Assembly (NCBI RefSeq): GCF_012927115.1
Contig: NZ_JABBFY010000001.1
Span: 2,356,001 to 2,420,000, forward strand
Direction of reading: 5' to 3'
Source: Sphingomonas sp. G-3-2-10
Lineage (GTDB): Bacteria > Pseudomonadota > Alphaproteobacteria > Sphingomonadales > Sphingomonadaceae
DNA: 64,000 nt
The notes below the pieces were generated by a model. That model was not told where the DNA came from. It saw nothing but the letters and a program-made list of their open reading frames with translations, and ran no database searches. A program made the position numbers and the translations under genes. Positions 33,907 through 43,276 of the stretch are shown here, piece after piece (the stretch's first letter is position 1; each line of letters opens with the position of its first letter).

Positions 33907-36231
33907 ATGCCTAGTTTCGCCTCCGCGCTCGAATCCACCCTGCACAAGGCACTCGAAGCCGCGTCCTCGCGTCGTCACGAATATGCTACGCTCGAGCATC
34001 TCCTTCTGGCGCTGGTCGATGACGAGCATGCCTCGAAGGTGATGAGCGCGTGCGGCGTCGATCTGGGCGAGCTCGGCACCACCGTGGCGCATTATCTCGA
34101 TACCGAGCTGGAAGCGCTGAAGGTCGAGAACGCGACCGATCCCTCGCCCACCAGCGGGTTCCAGCGCGTGGTCCAGCGCGCGATCCTCCACGTCCAGTCC
34201 TCGGGCCGCGACGAAGTCACCGGTGCCAATGTGCTCGTGGCGCTGTTCAGCGAGCGCGAAAGCTATGCGGTCTATTTCCTGCAGCAGCAGGACATGAGCC
34301 GCCTCGACGCGGTCAGCTTCATCTCGCACGGCGTCGGCAAGGGCTCGACCCCGACCGAAGCCACCACGCCCAAGGGCGCCGAGGAAGAGAAGTCGGCCAA
34401 GGCCGAAACCAAGTCGGGCAAGGGCGAAAGCGCGCTCAAGCAGTTCACCGTCGATCTCAACGAGAAGGCGAAGAACGGCAAGGTCGATCCGCTGATCGGC
34501 CGCGGGCCGGAAGTGGACCGCACCGTCCAGATCCTGTGCCGCCGCAGCAAGAACAACCCGCTCTATGTGGGCGATCCCGGCGTCGGCAAGACCGCGATCG
34601 CGGAAGGCCTGGCGCGCAAGATCGTCGAGGGCGACGTGCCCGAAGTGCTGCTGCCCGCAGTGATCTATTCGCTCGACATGGGCGCGCTGCTGGCGGGCAC
34701 CCGCTATCGCGGCGATTTCGAGGAGCGGCTGAAACAGGTCGTCAGCGAGCTGGAGAAGCTGCCCCACGCGGTGCTCTTCATCGACGAGATCCACACGGTG
34801 ATCGGCGCGGGCGCGACCAGCGGCGGCGCGATGGACGCGTCGAACCTGCTCAAGCCGGCGTTGTCGGGCGGCACGATCCGCTGCATCGGTTCGACCACCT
34901 ACAAGGAATTCCGCAACCACTTCGAGAAGGACCGGGCGCTGCTCCGGCGCTTCCAGAAGATCGATGTGAACGAGCCGACGGTCGAGGACACGATCAAGAT
35001 CATCACCGGGCTGCGCTCGGCGTTCGAGAGCCATCACGGCGTCAAATACACCCCCGACGCGATCAAGTCGGCGGTGGAGCTGAGCGCGCGCTACATCAAC
35101 GACCGCAAGCTGCCGGACAAGGCGATCGACGTGATCGACGAAGTCGGCGCGATGCAGATGCTGGTGCCGCCGAGCAAGCGGAAGAAGACCATCACCACCC
35201 GCGAGATCGAACAGGTGATCGCGACGATGGCGCGCATTCCGCCAAAGACGGTCTCGACCGACGACACCAAGGCGCTGGCCAACCTGACCACCGACCTGAA
35301 GCGCGTCGTGTTCGGGCAGGACAAGGCGATCGACATCCTGTCGTCGGCGATCAAGCTGAGCCGTGCGGGCCTGCGCGATCCGGACAAGCCGATCGGCAAT
35401 TATCTGTTCAGCGGCCCCACCGGCGTCGGCAAGACCGAAGTCGCGCGGCAGCTGGCCGATATCCTCGGCATCCCGCTCCAGCGTTTCGACATGTCGGAAT
35501 ATATGGAGCAGCATTCGATCAGCCGCCTGATCGGTGCGCCTCCGGGCTATGTCGGCTACGACCAGGGCGGTCTGCTGACCGACGCGGTCGACCAGCAGCC
35601 GCATTGCGTGCTGCTGCTCGACGAGATCGAGAAGGCACATCCGGCGCTGTTCAACATCCTGTTGCAGGTGATGGATAACGGACGCCTGACCGATCACCAC
35701 GGCAAGACGGTCGATTTCAGGAACACCATCCTGATCATGACCACCAATGCCGGCGCGTCGGACATGTCGAAGGAATCGATCGGCTTTGGCGAGATCGCCC
35801 GCGACGACGTGCAGGAAGACGCGGTGAAGAAGCTCTTCACGCCGGAATTCCGCAACCGTCTCGATGCGATCGTCCCGTTCGGCTATCTGCCGCCGGAAAT
35901 CGTCAGCCGCGTGGTCGACAAGTTCATCCTGCAGCTCGAGCTCCAGCTCGCCGATCGCGGCGTGCATATCCAGCTCGACGACGAGTCGAAGGCGTGGCTC
36001 ACCGCGCGCGGCTACGACAAGCTGTACGGCGCGCGCCCGATGGGCCGCCTGATGCAGGAGAAGGTCAAGCAGCCGCTGGCCGAGGAGCTGCTGTTCGGCA
36101 AGCTGATCCACGGCGGCGAAGTGAATGTGAAGCTGAAGGACAACGAACTGTCCTTCGAAATCACGCCCGCCGCGCCGAAGAAGCCCAAGAAGGGCGGCGG
36201 CAAGAAGACGGTGGAAGCGAAGGCGAAGTAA
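33907..36231 (+). CDS. clpA: ATP-dependent Clp protease ATP-binding subunit ClpA
   Basis: The product has 774 residues, full length. It unfolds substrates, including N-degron proteins, for ClpP. The N-domain (1-140, 'ALEAASSRRHEYATLEHLL') is followed by AAA-1 with Walker A 'GDPGVGKTA' near residue 222 and Walker B 'LFIDEIHTV', then AAA-2 with 'SGPTGVGKTE' near residue 502 and 'LLLDEIEKAHP'. The ClpP-binding IGF-like loop is 'SIGFGEI'. The adaptor gene clpS, often next to clpA, is not in the 137 bp upstream or elsewhere nearby. A Lys-rich tail ends the protein. Confidence 0.95.
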   Translation: MPSFASALESTLHKALEAASSRRHEYATLEHLLLALVDDEHASKVMSACGVDLGELGTTVAHYLDTELEALKVENATDPSPTSGFQRVVQRAILHVQSSGRDEVTGANVLVALFSERESYAVYFLQQQDMSRLDAVSFISHGVGKGSTPTEATTPKGAEEEKSAKAETKSGKGESALKQFTVDLNEKAKNGKVDPLIGRGPEVDRTVQILCRRSKNNPLYVGDPGVGKTAIAEGLARKIVEGDVPEVLLPAVIYSLDMGALLAGTRYRGDFEERLKQVVSELEKLPHAVLFIDEIHTVIGAGATSGGAMDASNLLKPALSGGTIRCIGSTTYKEFRNHFEKDRALLRRFQKIDVNEPTVEDTIKIITGLRSAFESHHGVKYTPDAIKSAVELSARYINDRKLPDKAIDVIDEVGAMQMLVPPSKRKKTITTREIEQVIATMARIPPKTVSTDDTKALANLTTDLKRVVFGQDKAIDILSSAIKLSRAGLRDPDKPIGNYLFSGPTGVGKTEVARQLADILGIPLQRFDMSEYMEQHSISRLIGAPPGYVGYDQGGLLTDAVDQQPHCVLLLDEIEKAHPALFNILLQVMDNGRLTDHHGKTVDFRNTILIMTTNAGASDMSKESIGFGEIARDDVQEDAVKKLFTPEFRNRLDAIVPFGYLPPEIVSRVVDKFILQLELQLADRGVHIQLDDESKAWLTARGYDKLYGARPMGRLMQEKVKQPLAEELLFGKLIHGGEVNVKLKDNELSFEITPAAPKKPKKGGGKKTVEAKAK

Positions 36232-36256
36232 GCGTCGTCGCCGGTACGGAAATGCG

Positions 36257-36286
36257 AAGGGCCGGAGCGAAAGCTCCGGCCCTTTT
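36257..36286 (+). terminator. Intrinsic terminator of clpA
   Basis: 'GGGCCGGAGCGAAAGCTCCG' plus 'GCCC' forms a GAAA-capped GC stem followed by TTTT, 25 bases after the clpA stop. Confidence 0.88.
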
Positions 36287-36362
36287 GCTTTCGCGCAGGG
36301 CGGAGATCGGCTAGCAATCGCGAACCAGCAAGATTGCGCGGCCGATGCCGGCCATTTCTGCA

Positions 36363-36881
36363 ATGCCGATCGCCATATTCGAGAATCTCGGGGACGATCC
36401 CCTGACCTTCACCATCGAACCGCGCGACGACACCTATGAGGTGCCGCCGCTTGCCCGGATCGGTGTGCGCTACACGCTCCGCGCGGGCGCGGAGGACCGG
36501 ACCTCGGCGTCCTATGCGGATCGATCGATATCCTTCTGGTGCGATGCGAAGATGGTCGAGGTCGAGATCGTCCATCCCGGCGCTTTCGACCGGCTCCTAT
36601 GGGCATTGTGCGTGAAGCATGGCTGCTGCGGCAGCTTCATCGACGGCCAGGATCGCCAGGTAACCGATTATCTGCCGACCAGCGGCATCGTCACTGCCGG
36701 GCAGTTTGCGGACCTCGCGGTCAAGGCCGAAAATTACGCGGAAGGAGAATCCGCTTCACGCGAACGCTCGCGGCCGCGACTGGCGGCCCTGTTCCGCGAG
36801 CATATGGGATCGGAATCGGTCCCGGCCGAAAATCTGGTGAGGAACCTGGCCAATCCGTTCGCCGGACCCGCGCCTGCGTGA
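36363..36881 (+). CDS. Hypothetical protein
   Basis: The product has 172 residues from the chosen ATG ('[16 protein letters not shown]'); an ATG six codons earlier is possible. The N-terminal half is beta-rich and reads like a small sensor or decoration domain ('[20 protein letters not shown]'), but no family is recognised. Composition and codon use match the neighbours. It ends 34 bp before the SMR transporter gene and may be co-transcribed with it. Confidence 0.55.
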   Translation: MPIAIFENLGDDPLTFTIEPRDDTYEVPPLARIGVRYTLRAGAEDRTSASYADRSISFWCDAKMVEVEIVHPGAFDRLLWALCVKHGCCGSFIDGQDRQVTDYLPTSGIVTAGQFADLAVKAENYAEGESASRERSRPRLAALFREHMGSESVPAENLVRNLANPFAGPAPA

Positions 36882-36915
36882 CAAGCCCTGCCCGGCGTCC
36901 CTAGCAAGAGCCCCT

Positions 36916-37245
36916 ATGCAGTATCTCTATCTCGCCATCGCGATCGTCGCCGAAGTGATCGCCACCTCGTTCATGCGGCAGTCCGACGGGTTCACGAAAC
37001 TGGGGCCGAGTCTGATCACCGCCGCAGGCTATGCGATCGCCTTCTATTTCCTGTCGCTCACCCTGCGGACGCTGCCGGTGGGGATCGCCTATGCGATCTG
37101 GTCGGGCGTGGGGATCGTGCTGATCGCGGGAATCGCATGGGCACTTCAGGGACAGAAGCTCGATCTGCCGGCGATCGCCGGCATGGCGCTGATCATCAGC
37201 GGCGTGCTGGTGATGAACCTGTTCTCATCGTCGGTCGCGCACTGA
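36916..37245 (+). CDS. Small multidrug resistance (SMR/EmrE) transporter
   Basis: The product has 109 residues and four membrane helices. The essential membrane Glu is in helix 1 ('[12 protein letters not shown]'), and '[20 protein letters not shown]' is the conserved helix 3 motif. It works as a dimer exporting cationic drugs against protons. It could be EmrE-like or a guanidinium (Gdx) type; the '[15 protein letters not shown]' context favours EmrE-like. Confidence 0.9.
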   Translation: MQYLYLAIAIVAEVIATSFMRQSDGFTKLGPSLITAAGYAIAFYFLSLTLRTLPVGIAYAIWSGVGIVLIAGIAWALQGQKLDLPAIAGMALIISGVLVMNLFSSSVAH

Positions 37246-37286
37246 GCGTTTGATCCGCTATGGCGGATGCGGTGCCAGCGCGCGTT

Positions 37287-37733
37287 TCAACGCATGTAGT
37301 AAACCGGCGGTGGCGGAGGCGAGTGGGTGATGATCACCACCACCGATGCGCCCGGCGCAGGCGGCGGCGGGAGCGGCGCGGGATAATAGACTTGCGCGGG
37401 AGCCGGACAGTTCCAGCCGCAGGTTCGGATCTGTTCGGCGCGCTCCTCGGCCAGGCGGCGCATCCACTGGTCGCGCGAGACGGCCCAGGCGACCTGATCC
37501 TGCGTGCTGGCCCAGGCTTCGTCGCGGCAGGCGCGGTCGCTGGCACAGATGCGCTCCACCGCGTGGCGGATGCGCTTGTCGAGCGTAGTCATGCCCGCAT
37601 TGGTCGACAGGTCGAGATCTGCAGCCTCGACCGCGATGGTGCGCGTTTCGTAGCCGTCTCCCTTGTCGAACGGCTGCGCCTGCGCGCCGAGGGCCGCCGT
37701 TAGCATCGCCGCGGCCAGCAAAATCCGGATCAT
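37287..37733 (-). CDS. UrcA family protein
   Basis: The product has 148 residues. The signal peptide 'MIRILLAAAMLTAALGAQAQ' follows AGGAGG six bases upstream, which fixes the start. The UrcA core is 'VEAADLDLSTNAGMTTLDKRIRHAV' followed by Cys residues ('ICASDRACRD'). The C-terminal third is proline-rich ('PAPLPPPPAPG', 'HSPPPPPVYY') and longer than usual. The family is exported and of unknown function, common in sphingomonads. Confidence 0.82.
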   Translation of the reverse strand: MIRILLAAAMLTAALGAQAQPFDKGDGYETRTIAVEAADLDLSTNAGMTTLDKRIRHAVERICASDRACRDEAWASTQDQVAWAVSRDQWMRRLAEERAEQIRTCGWNCPAPAQVYYPAPLPPPPAPGASVVVIITHSPPPPPVYYMR

Positions 37734-37810
37734 GATACGCCTCCTGCGAGGCATCATAACCACCCGGCAACGGCTGAAGTATCGCGAGGTGGCGGCGAAT
37801 CCGTCCCGAT

Positions 37811-39022
37811 TCAGGCCGGAGTCCTGCGGCGGAACGGAATGTTCCACGTCGTATAGGTCGCGGCGCGCCACAGCCATTCGATCGGGCCGTAGCGGAACCG
37901 GTTCAGCCACCAGGCCGCGAATGCGAGCTGTGCCGCCACGCCGAGCAGCGCGACCATCAGCCGGGTGCCCGCGCTCCAATCGTCCCACAGGCCGAGCCCG
38001 AAGCCGTAGAACACGGGGATGAACACCAGGCTCTGCCCGAAATAATAGGTCAGCGTCAGCCGCCCGGCCGGCGCGAAGACCTGCAACAGGCGCTGCGCCG
38101 GGCGCCATTGCCACGCCGCGATCAGCACCAGCGCCCAGACCGCCATCGCCGCCAGCTCGAACCACATGTTCGCGATCGTCGCGAACGCCCGGTCCGCTCC
38201 CGTTCCCAGCCGGAGCGCCCAGAACCGGTTATAGCCTTCGCTCTTGGCCCACCACAGCAGCACGGTGAGCGGAACGGCGATGGCCAGCGCGATCCGCCGT
38301 CCGCGCACAAAGGCTTCGGGCCGGGAGAAGAATCCGATCCGGCCGAGCACCAGCCCGACGATGTACAGACCGAGGATCACGAACAGGCGGCCCGATTCCC
38401 ACAGGAACGCCCATTTCGGCGCCTGCCCGTAAGTGAGGTTCGCCGACAGCACGTCGAGGAAGCTGCCACGAACATAGATCGGCATCGCCGGATCGTGACC
38501 ATAGCCCGCGGGCCGGTTCGCCCAGTCATAGCCGCCAGCCCCGGCCGCCATCTGGATCCACAAGGTCGGCCCGATCAGGCAGAACAGGGCGATCCACAGC
38601 AACAGGCGGTTGTCGCGGATGCGGTTGAGCGCCAGCAGTGCAAAGCCCATCGCGGCAAGCAGCTGGATGATGTCCCCGCGGAAAACCAGGCTGTGCAGCG
38701 TGCCGATCGCGAACAGCACGGTCAGCCGCCATGCGAAGCGCGCGGTGAAATCCACGCCGCGCCGCTCGGCATTGTCCATCAGGATGAAAAAGCTGAAGCC
38801 GAAGCACAGGGCCAGCAACGAGAAGCTCTTGCCCAGCAGCAGCAGGAACACCGTATCGACCACCGGACCGCCGGTCGGCGCGTTCCAGTACAGCTCGTAG
38901 CTGGCGATCATGTGCACGAGGAACAGCCCGGCAAGGGCGAAGCCGCGCAGCATGTCGACCACTTCCAGCCGCGCTCCTGCGCCGCCGGGCGTCGATGCCC
39001 CCTGCCCGTCCGTACCGCTCAT
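37811..39022 (-). CDS. DUF418 domain membrane protein
   Basis: The product has 403 residues with about ten membrane segments. 'VDMLRGFALAGLFLVHM' near the N-terminus and the C-terminal 'PAGRLTLTYYFGQSLVFIPVFYG' plus 'WLNRFRYGPIEWLWRAATY' are the DUF418 signature regions; the family is related to acyltransferase-3 type membrane proteins. Function is unknown. It is divergent from the diguanylate cyclase gene. Confidence 0.85.
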   Translation of the reverse strand: MSGTDGQGASTPGGAGARLEVVDMLRGFALAGLFLVHMIASYELYWNAPTGGPVVDTVFLLLLGKSFSLLALCFGFSFFILMDNAERRGVDFTARFAWRLTVLFAIGTLHSLVFRGDIIQLLAAMGFALLALNRIRDNRLLLWIALFCLIGPTLWIQMAAGAGGYDWANRPAGYGHDPAMPIYVRGSFLDVLSANLTYGQAPKWAFLWESGRLFVILGLYIVGLVLGRIGFFSRPEAFVRGRRIALAIAVPLTVLLWWAKSEGYNRFWALRLGTGADRAFATIANMWFELAAMAVWALVLIAAWQWRPAQRLLQVFAPAGRLTLTYYFGQSLVFIPVFYGFGLGLWDDWSAGTRLMVALLGVAAQLAFAAWWLNRFRYGPIEWLWRAATYTTWNIPFRRRTPA

Positions 39023-39170
39023 GCCTGCTCCAACGCTTGAGCGGGCGCTTTAGGGTCCGCACCCGCGAAACGGAACCCCAATGGACCAAACCGCCTGCGA
39101 ACGCGTGTTTTTCCTTAAGGGTAACCGCGGAGTTAACCGATTGTTTGCGATGCGGGCGTAGCACCGCCGC

Positions 39171-40856
39171 ATGTGGTTCCGTCTGCTTATGGCGCTTGGT
39201 GCGTGGCTGGCCTTTTCGTGCCTGTTCGCCGCCGCTCCGGCGTCCGCGCAGCACGCTACGGCCGGACGCGAGCTCAAGGTCTGCGTGCTGACCGATACCG
39301 GCGGGATGAACCCCGCGCAATTGATCCACCAGCCTGAGCGCTTCGATTGCACGACGCCGCAGCACCGGCTGGGTTCGGGCAGCTATTGGGTGATTTCCGA
39401 GGATATCGGCGTCCGGTCGCGTTCGCGCGAACCGCTCGCCGTGCGCTGGGCCAGCCTGTGGCAGCAATCGATCTCGTTCCACGCGCTCTACGACGATGGG
39501 CGCATGACAAGCACGCGGACCGACGCACGCGGCGTCGCGCCGTGGATCCAGCTTGGCGCGATCGTCGAACAGCCGCTGCCGCGTCTCACGTCGAAAGTGG
39601 TTCGCGTGATGTGGCATGTCGAGGACGCGGCGGGCGTACGCGGCATCTTGCTGGGCGCGCGCCTCGCTACCGAGGATCAAAGCGACCGGGCCAACCTGAT
39701 GATGGCCGGCATCTATTCCGGGTTCGCCGGACTGTGCATCGCGCTGTTCGTCTATAATCTCGCGCTGTGGGGCGCGCTGCGGCACCGCTTCCAGCTCTGG
39801 TATTGCGTGATGACCGCGGGGCTGCTGGCCTATTGCTTCACCTCGTCGGGCGCGTTCGCATGGGCATGGCCCGATGTGCCGAACAACGACCGGCTGAGGC
39901 TCAACTATCTGCTGATCGGCCTGCTTTCGGGCGCGGCGCTGATGTTCGCACGCACCTTCTTCGAAGAGCGTATCTTCGCCGGCTGGCTGGGCCGGGCGAC
40001 TGCGGCCGTCGCCGCGATGATTGCGGGCGCGGGCATATTGGTGTGGTGCACGGCCCCCTTCGCGATCCGAGCCGCCGACTGGATCTTCACCGCGATCTTC
40101 GTCGGCCTCGCCGCCGTAGTGGTCCCGATGCTGTGGCGCGCGTGGCGGCTGCGCAGCAACTATCTGTGGCTGTTCGCGATCGCATGGGGCGCGCCGATCA
40201 TCGCGGCGGTGCTGCGCATCCTCGGCAATCTCCACATCCTGCCGTGGAGCTTCTGGCTCGACAATTCGACGATCGTTTCGATGACGGCGGAGGCGTTGCT
40301 GTCGAGCGTCGCGATCGCCTATCGCATCCGCCTGCTCAGCCTCGAACGCGACCGGGCAATGGAGGGCGAGGAATATGCCCGCCGCCTGGCCGAAACCGAT
40401 CCGCTGACCGGCCTGCTCAACCGCCGCGCCTTCCTTGAAAAGGCAATCGGGCGGCCGGGCGAGCAGGTGCTGCAGATCGCCGATCTCGATCACTTCAAGC
40501 GCGTCAACGACACGCTGGGCCATGACGGCGGCGACGAAGTGCTGCGCGTGTTCGCCCGGCTGTTGCGCAACGCCGTACCGACCGGCGCGCTGGTCGCGCG
40601 GATGGGCGGCGAGGAATTCGCGATCCTCGCCAGTCAGGACGAGAAGGTCGAAGCCGAAGTCATCCTCGCCCGGCTGCGCGGTACGCGGATGCCGTTCGAC
40701 GTGAAGGTGACCGCGAGCATCGGCACCTGCACCGGCCCGCTTTCGACCGAACCCGAATGGAAGGCGCTGTATCGCGGCGCGGACAAGGCATTGTTCGAAG
40801 CGAAATCCGCCGGCCGGGACCGCGCGCGCGTGGCGCAGGGGCTGGAAGCCGCCTGA
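39171..40856 (+). CDS. Membrane diguanylate cyclase (7TMR-DISM type sensor + GGDEF)
   Basis: The product has 561 residues. After a signal peptide comes a periplasmic beta domain of the 7TMR-DISM extracellular kind (about 35-165), seven membrane helices (about 180-385) and a GGDEF domain from 'ETDPLTGLLNRRAFLEKA'. The active site is 'GGEEF' (479-483), with 'IADLDHFKRVNDTLGHDGGD' before it, so it should make cyclic di-GMP. The RxxD inhibitory site expected about nine residues before the active site is absent. The input ligand is unknown. Confidence 0.88.
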   Translation: MWFRLLMALGAWLAFSCLFAAAPASAQHATAGRELKVCVLTDTGGMNPAQLIHQPERFDCTTPQHRLGSGSYWVISEDIGVRSRSREPLAVRWASLWQQSISFHALYDDGRMTSTRTDARGVAPWIQLGAIVEQPLPRLTSKVVRVMWHVEDAAGVRGILLGARLATEDQSDRANLMMAGIYSGFAGLCIALFVYNLALWGALRHRFQLWYCVMTAGLLAYCFTSSGAFAWAWPDVPNNDRLRLNYLLIGLLSGAALMFARTFFEERIFAGWLGRATAAVAAMIAGAGILVWCTAPFAIRAADWIFTAIFVGLAAVVVPMLWRAWRLRSNYLWLFAIAWGAPIIAAVLRILGNLHILPWSFWLDNSTIVSMTAEALLSSVAIAYRIRLLSLERDRAMEGEEYARRLAETDPLTGLLNRRAFLEKAIGRPGEQVLQIADLDHFKRVNDTLGHDGGDEVLRVFARLLRNAVPTGALVARMGGEEFAILASQDEKVEAEVILARLRGTRMPFDVKVTASIGTCTGPLSTEPEWKALYRGADKALFEAKSAGRDRARVAQGLEAA

Positions 40857-40934
40857 CCGTCCTTTCGGATTCCCATAGGCAAAGGGCATGATCGCCTTGC
40901 CGGAATCGCCCCTTTTCCCTATGCTTAATGCATC

Positions 40935-41144
40935 ATGGAAAAGCGCAGGCGCAGATTGGTGTTGTTCGCGGTGGCCGGGGCCTTTGCCCTGTTCGCCTGG
41001 ACGAACCCGCACAATCGCGCTTCGATCGAGATCCTGACCCATGACGCCGGCGATCTGAACCCGCACCGGATGCAGGCCGCGATCGACCTTGGGCTGGTGG
41101 GCATTTCGGTCCTCTACACCTGGACCTCGAACCTGACGCGTTGA
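40935..41144 (+). CDS. Small hypothetical membrane protein
   Basis: The product has 69 residues with a basic N-terminus ('MEKRRRRLVLFAVAGAFALF') leading into one hydrophobic segment, and a second weak one near the C-terminus. It is unrecognised. The reading frame has the codon bias of its neighbours and ends 37 bp before the acyl-CoA ligase gene. Confidence 0.5.
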   Translation: MEKRRRRLVLFAVAGAFALFAWTNPHNRASIEILTHDAGDLNPHRMQAAIDLGLVGISVLYTWTSNLTR

Positions 41145-41181
41145 CTTGCGACCGCCGAATCTCCTGCTTACACTCGTGTAA

Positions 41182-42873
41182 ATGAGTAACAGTTCCGAAC
41201 AGGTCTGGCGCAGCGCCTATCTTCATCCCGGTCCGTGGGACCAGGCATTTCCGCCGCTGTCGATGGTCGATCTGTTCGAAGGCAGCGCCAAGGCACATCC
41301 GGAAGCCCCGCTGCTCGATTTCCTCGGCCGCAAATACAGCTATGGCGAGACGATGGACGGCGCGAACCGCGTCGCGTGCGGGCTGAAGGCGCTGGGCTAT
41401 GGCCCCGGCGACCGGATCGGCCTCTTCCTGCCCAACGTGCCGCATTATGTCGCGGCCTATTACGGCATCCTCAAGCTCGGCGCGACGGTCGTGAACTTCT
41501 CGCCGCTCTACACCGTCGACGAACTGTCGCAGCAGGTGGCGGATTCGGGCACGAAACTGCTCTTCACCATTTCGGCCAGCGCCTTGCTGCCGACCGCGCT
41601 GAAAGTGCTCGACGCGAGCCATCTCGAGCGACTGGTGGTGGGATCGGTCGCGGGCGCGCTGCCGGGCGCCAAGTCGCTCTTCTACCGCCTGTTCCGCGGC
41701 AGCGAAGTGACGAAGAAGCCGGACGACAAGCGGATCACCGCCTTCTCCGCGCTGATCCACAATGATGGCATCTGCGACGCGCCGAAGCTCGATCCCGAAA
41801 ACGACCTCGCGCTGATCCAGTACACCGGCGGCACCACCGGGACGCCCAAGGGCGCGATGCTGACGCACCAGAATCTTTCGGCCAATGCGCGGCAGGTCGC
41901 GCGGCTCGATCCGGGCGTGGGCGAACAGACCGACCGGGTGATGGGCGTGCTGCCCTTCTTCCACGTCTTCGCCAATACCTGCGTGCTCAACCGCACCGTG
42001 GTGACCGGCGGCGAGATCGTGATGCTGCCGCGCTTCAACGCCAAGCAGACGCTGGCCGCGCTGCGCCGCACCCGGCCGACGGCGCTGCCGGGGGTGCCGA
42101 CCATGTATCAGGCGCTGCTCGATACGCCGGGCATGGCGAAGAGCGATTTCGAATCGGTGCGCTTCTGCATCTCCGGCGGCGCGCCGCTGGCGGCCGAGCT
42201 GAAAGCGCGGTTCGAGGAAGCGACCGGATCGCGCCTCGTCGAAGGCTATGGCCTGTCCGAAAGCTCGGGCGTGGTTTCGTGCAATCCCTATGAAGCGTTC
42301 AACAAGCCCGGCACGATCGGGCAGCCGATCCAGGGCACGCGGCTGCGGCTGGTGGATAAGGAAGACCCGAGCAAGGACGTGCCGCCGGGCGAGCCGGGCG
42401 AGCTGATCGTCGCGGGGCCGCAGATCATGCGCGGCTACTGGAACCGCCCCGATGCCGATGCCGGCGTGTTCGTGATCGAAGCGCAGGGCAATCGCTGGCT
42501 GCGCACGGGCGACGTCGCGGTGATCGAGGAGGACGGCTTCGTCCGGATCGTCGATCGCCTGAAGGACATGATCGCGGTGGGCGGGTTCAAGGTGTTCCCC
42601 AGCCAGATCGAAGCTGTGCTGTATCACCACCCCGCGATCAAGGAAGCGCTGGTGATCGGGATGCCCGATTCCTATCACGGCGAGATGCCGCGCGCCTATG
42701 TGACGCTGCACGACGACGCAACCGACACCGGGGAAGCGATCAAGGCGTGGCTCAACCCGCAGCTCGGCAAGCATGAGCGCGTGGACGATGTGGTCGTGCG
42801 GCTGAGCCTGCCCAAGACGATGATCGGGAAGCTGAGCCGGAAGGACCTGCTGGCTGAGGTGTTGCCGCAGTAA
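41182..42873 (+). CDS. fadD: Long-chain fatty-acid CoA ligase
   Basis: The product has 563 residues. It activates fatty acids by adenylation and thioesterification. Motifs are the P-loop 'YTGGTTGTPKGAM', 'VEGYGLSESSGV', the hinge 'LRTGDVAVIEEDGFVRIVDR', and the C-terminal 'GGFKVFPSQIEAVLYHHP' with the catalytic Lys of this family in 'MIGKLSRKDL'. The start 'MSNSSEQVW' is the only reasonable ATG. A short gene precedes it, and an intergenic repeat follows. Confidence 0.92.
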   Translation: MSNSSEQVWRSAYLHPGPWDQAFPPLSMVDLFEGSAKAHPEAPLLDFLGRKYSYGETMDGANRVACGLKALGYGPGDRIGLFLPNVPHYVAAYYGILKLGATVVNFSPLYTVDELSQQVADSGTKLLFTISASALLPTALKVLDASHLERLVVGSVAGALPGAKSLFYRLFRGSEVTKKPDDKRITAFSALIHNDGICDAPKLDPENDLALIQYTGGTTGTPKGAMLTHQNLSANARQVARLDPGVGEQTDRVMGVLPFFHVFANTCVLNRTVVTGGEIVMLPRFNAKQTLAALRRTRPTALPGVPTMYQALLDTPGMAKSDFESVRFCISGGAPLAAELKARFEEATGSRLVEGYGLSESSGVVSCNPYEAFNKPGTIGQPIQGTRLRLVDKEDPSKDVPPGEPGELIVAGPQIMRGYWNRPDADAGVFVIEAQGNRWLRTGDVAVIEEDGFVRIVDRLKDMIAVGGFKVFPSQIEAVLYHHPAIKEALVIGMPDSYHGEMPRAYVTLHDDATDTGEAIKAWLNPQLGKHERVDDVVVRLSLPKTMIGKLSRKDLLAEVLPQ

Positions 42874-42879
42874 TAATGC

Positions 42880-42978
42880 CCCTCCCCTTCAGGGCAGGGG
42901 TTGGGGGTCGTGTCTCACCGGGACCCCCGCTTGTGATGACTGCCCCACCCCAACCCCTACCCTGAAGGCGAGGGGCTT
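42880..42978. repeat. Intergenic inverted repeat
   Basis: 'CCCCTCCCCTTCAGGGCAGG' plus 'GGTTGGGG' at the left is matched by 'CCCCAACCCCTACCCTGAAG' plus 'GCGAGGGG' at the right, forming a long imperfect stem between fadD and xseB on the same strand. Confidence 0.65.
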
Positions 42979-43020
42979 AGACAGTTGCAATCCTCCGTCA
43001 CCCTGCCCCATAGCGTCGGC

Positions 43021-43266
43021 ATGTCACAGGATGCGGAAATCGCCGGGCTTTCGTTCGAGGAAGCACTGAAGGAACTCGAACGGATCGTCGGCCGTCTCGA
43101 AAGCGGCGAAGCCGCGCTTCAGGAAGCGATCGACCTGTACGAACGCGGCGATCAGCTGCGCAAGCAATGCGCCGCGCGGCTCGATGCGGCGCAGGCGCGG
43201 ATCGAAGCGATCCGACTCGACACCGAGGGGCGCCCGAGCGGCACCGGTCCGTTTGCCGCCGGTTGA
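43021..43266 (+). CDS. xseB: Exodeoxyribonuclease VII small subunit
   Basis: The product has 81 residues, the normal size. It combines with XseA to degrade single-stranded DNA. '[21 protein letters not shown]' and '[16 protein letters not shown]' are the conserved helices. The ATG at 43021 gives the standard N-terminus, and 12 further codons upstream lie in the repeat. The ispA gene begins 11 bp after it, a common alphaproteobacterial arrangement. Confidence 0.93.
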   Translation: MSQDAEIAGLSFEEALKELERIVGRLESGEAALQEAIDLYERGDQLRKQCAARLDAAQARIEAIRLDTEGRPSGTGPFAAG

Positions 43267-43276
43267 TCCCCGGGCG

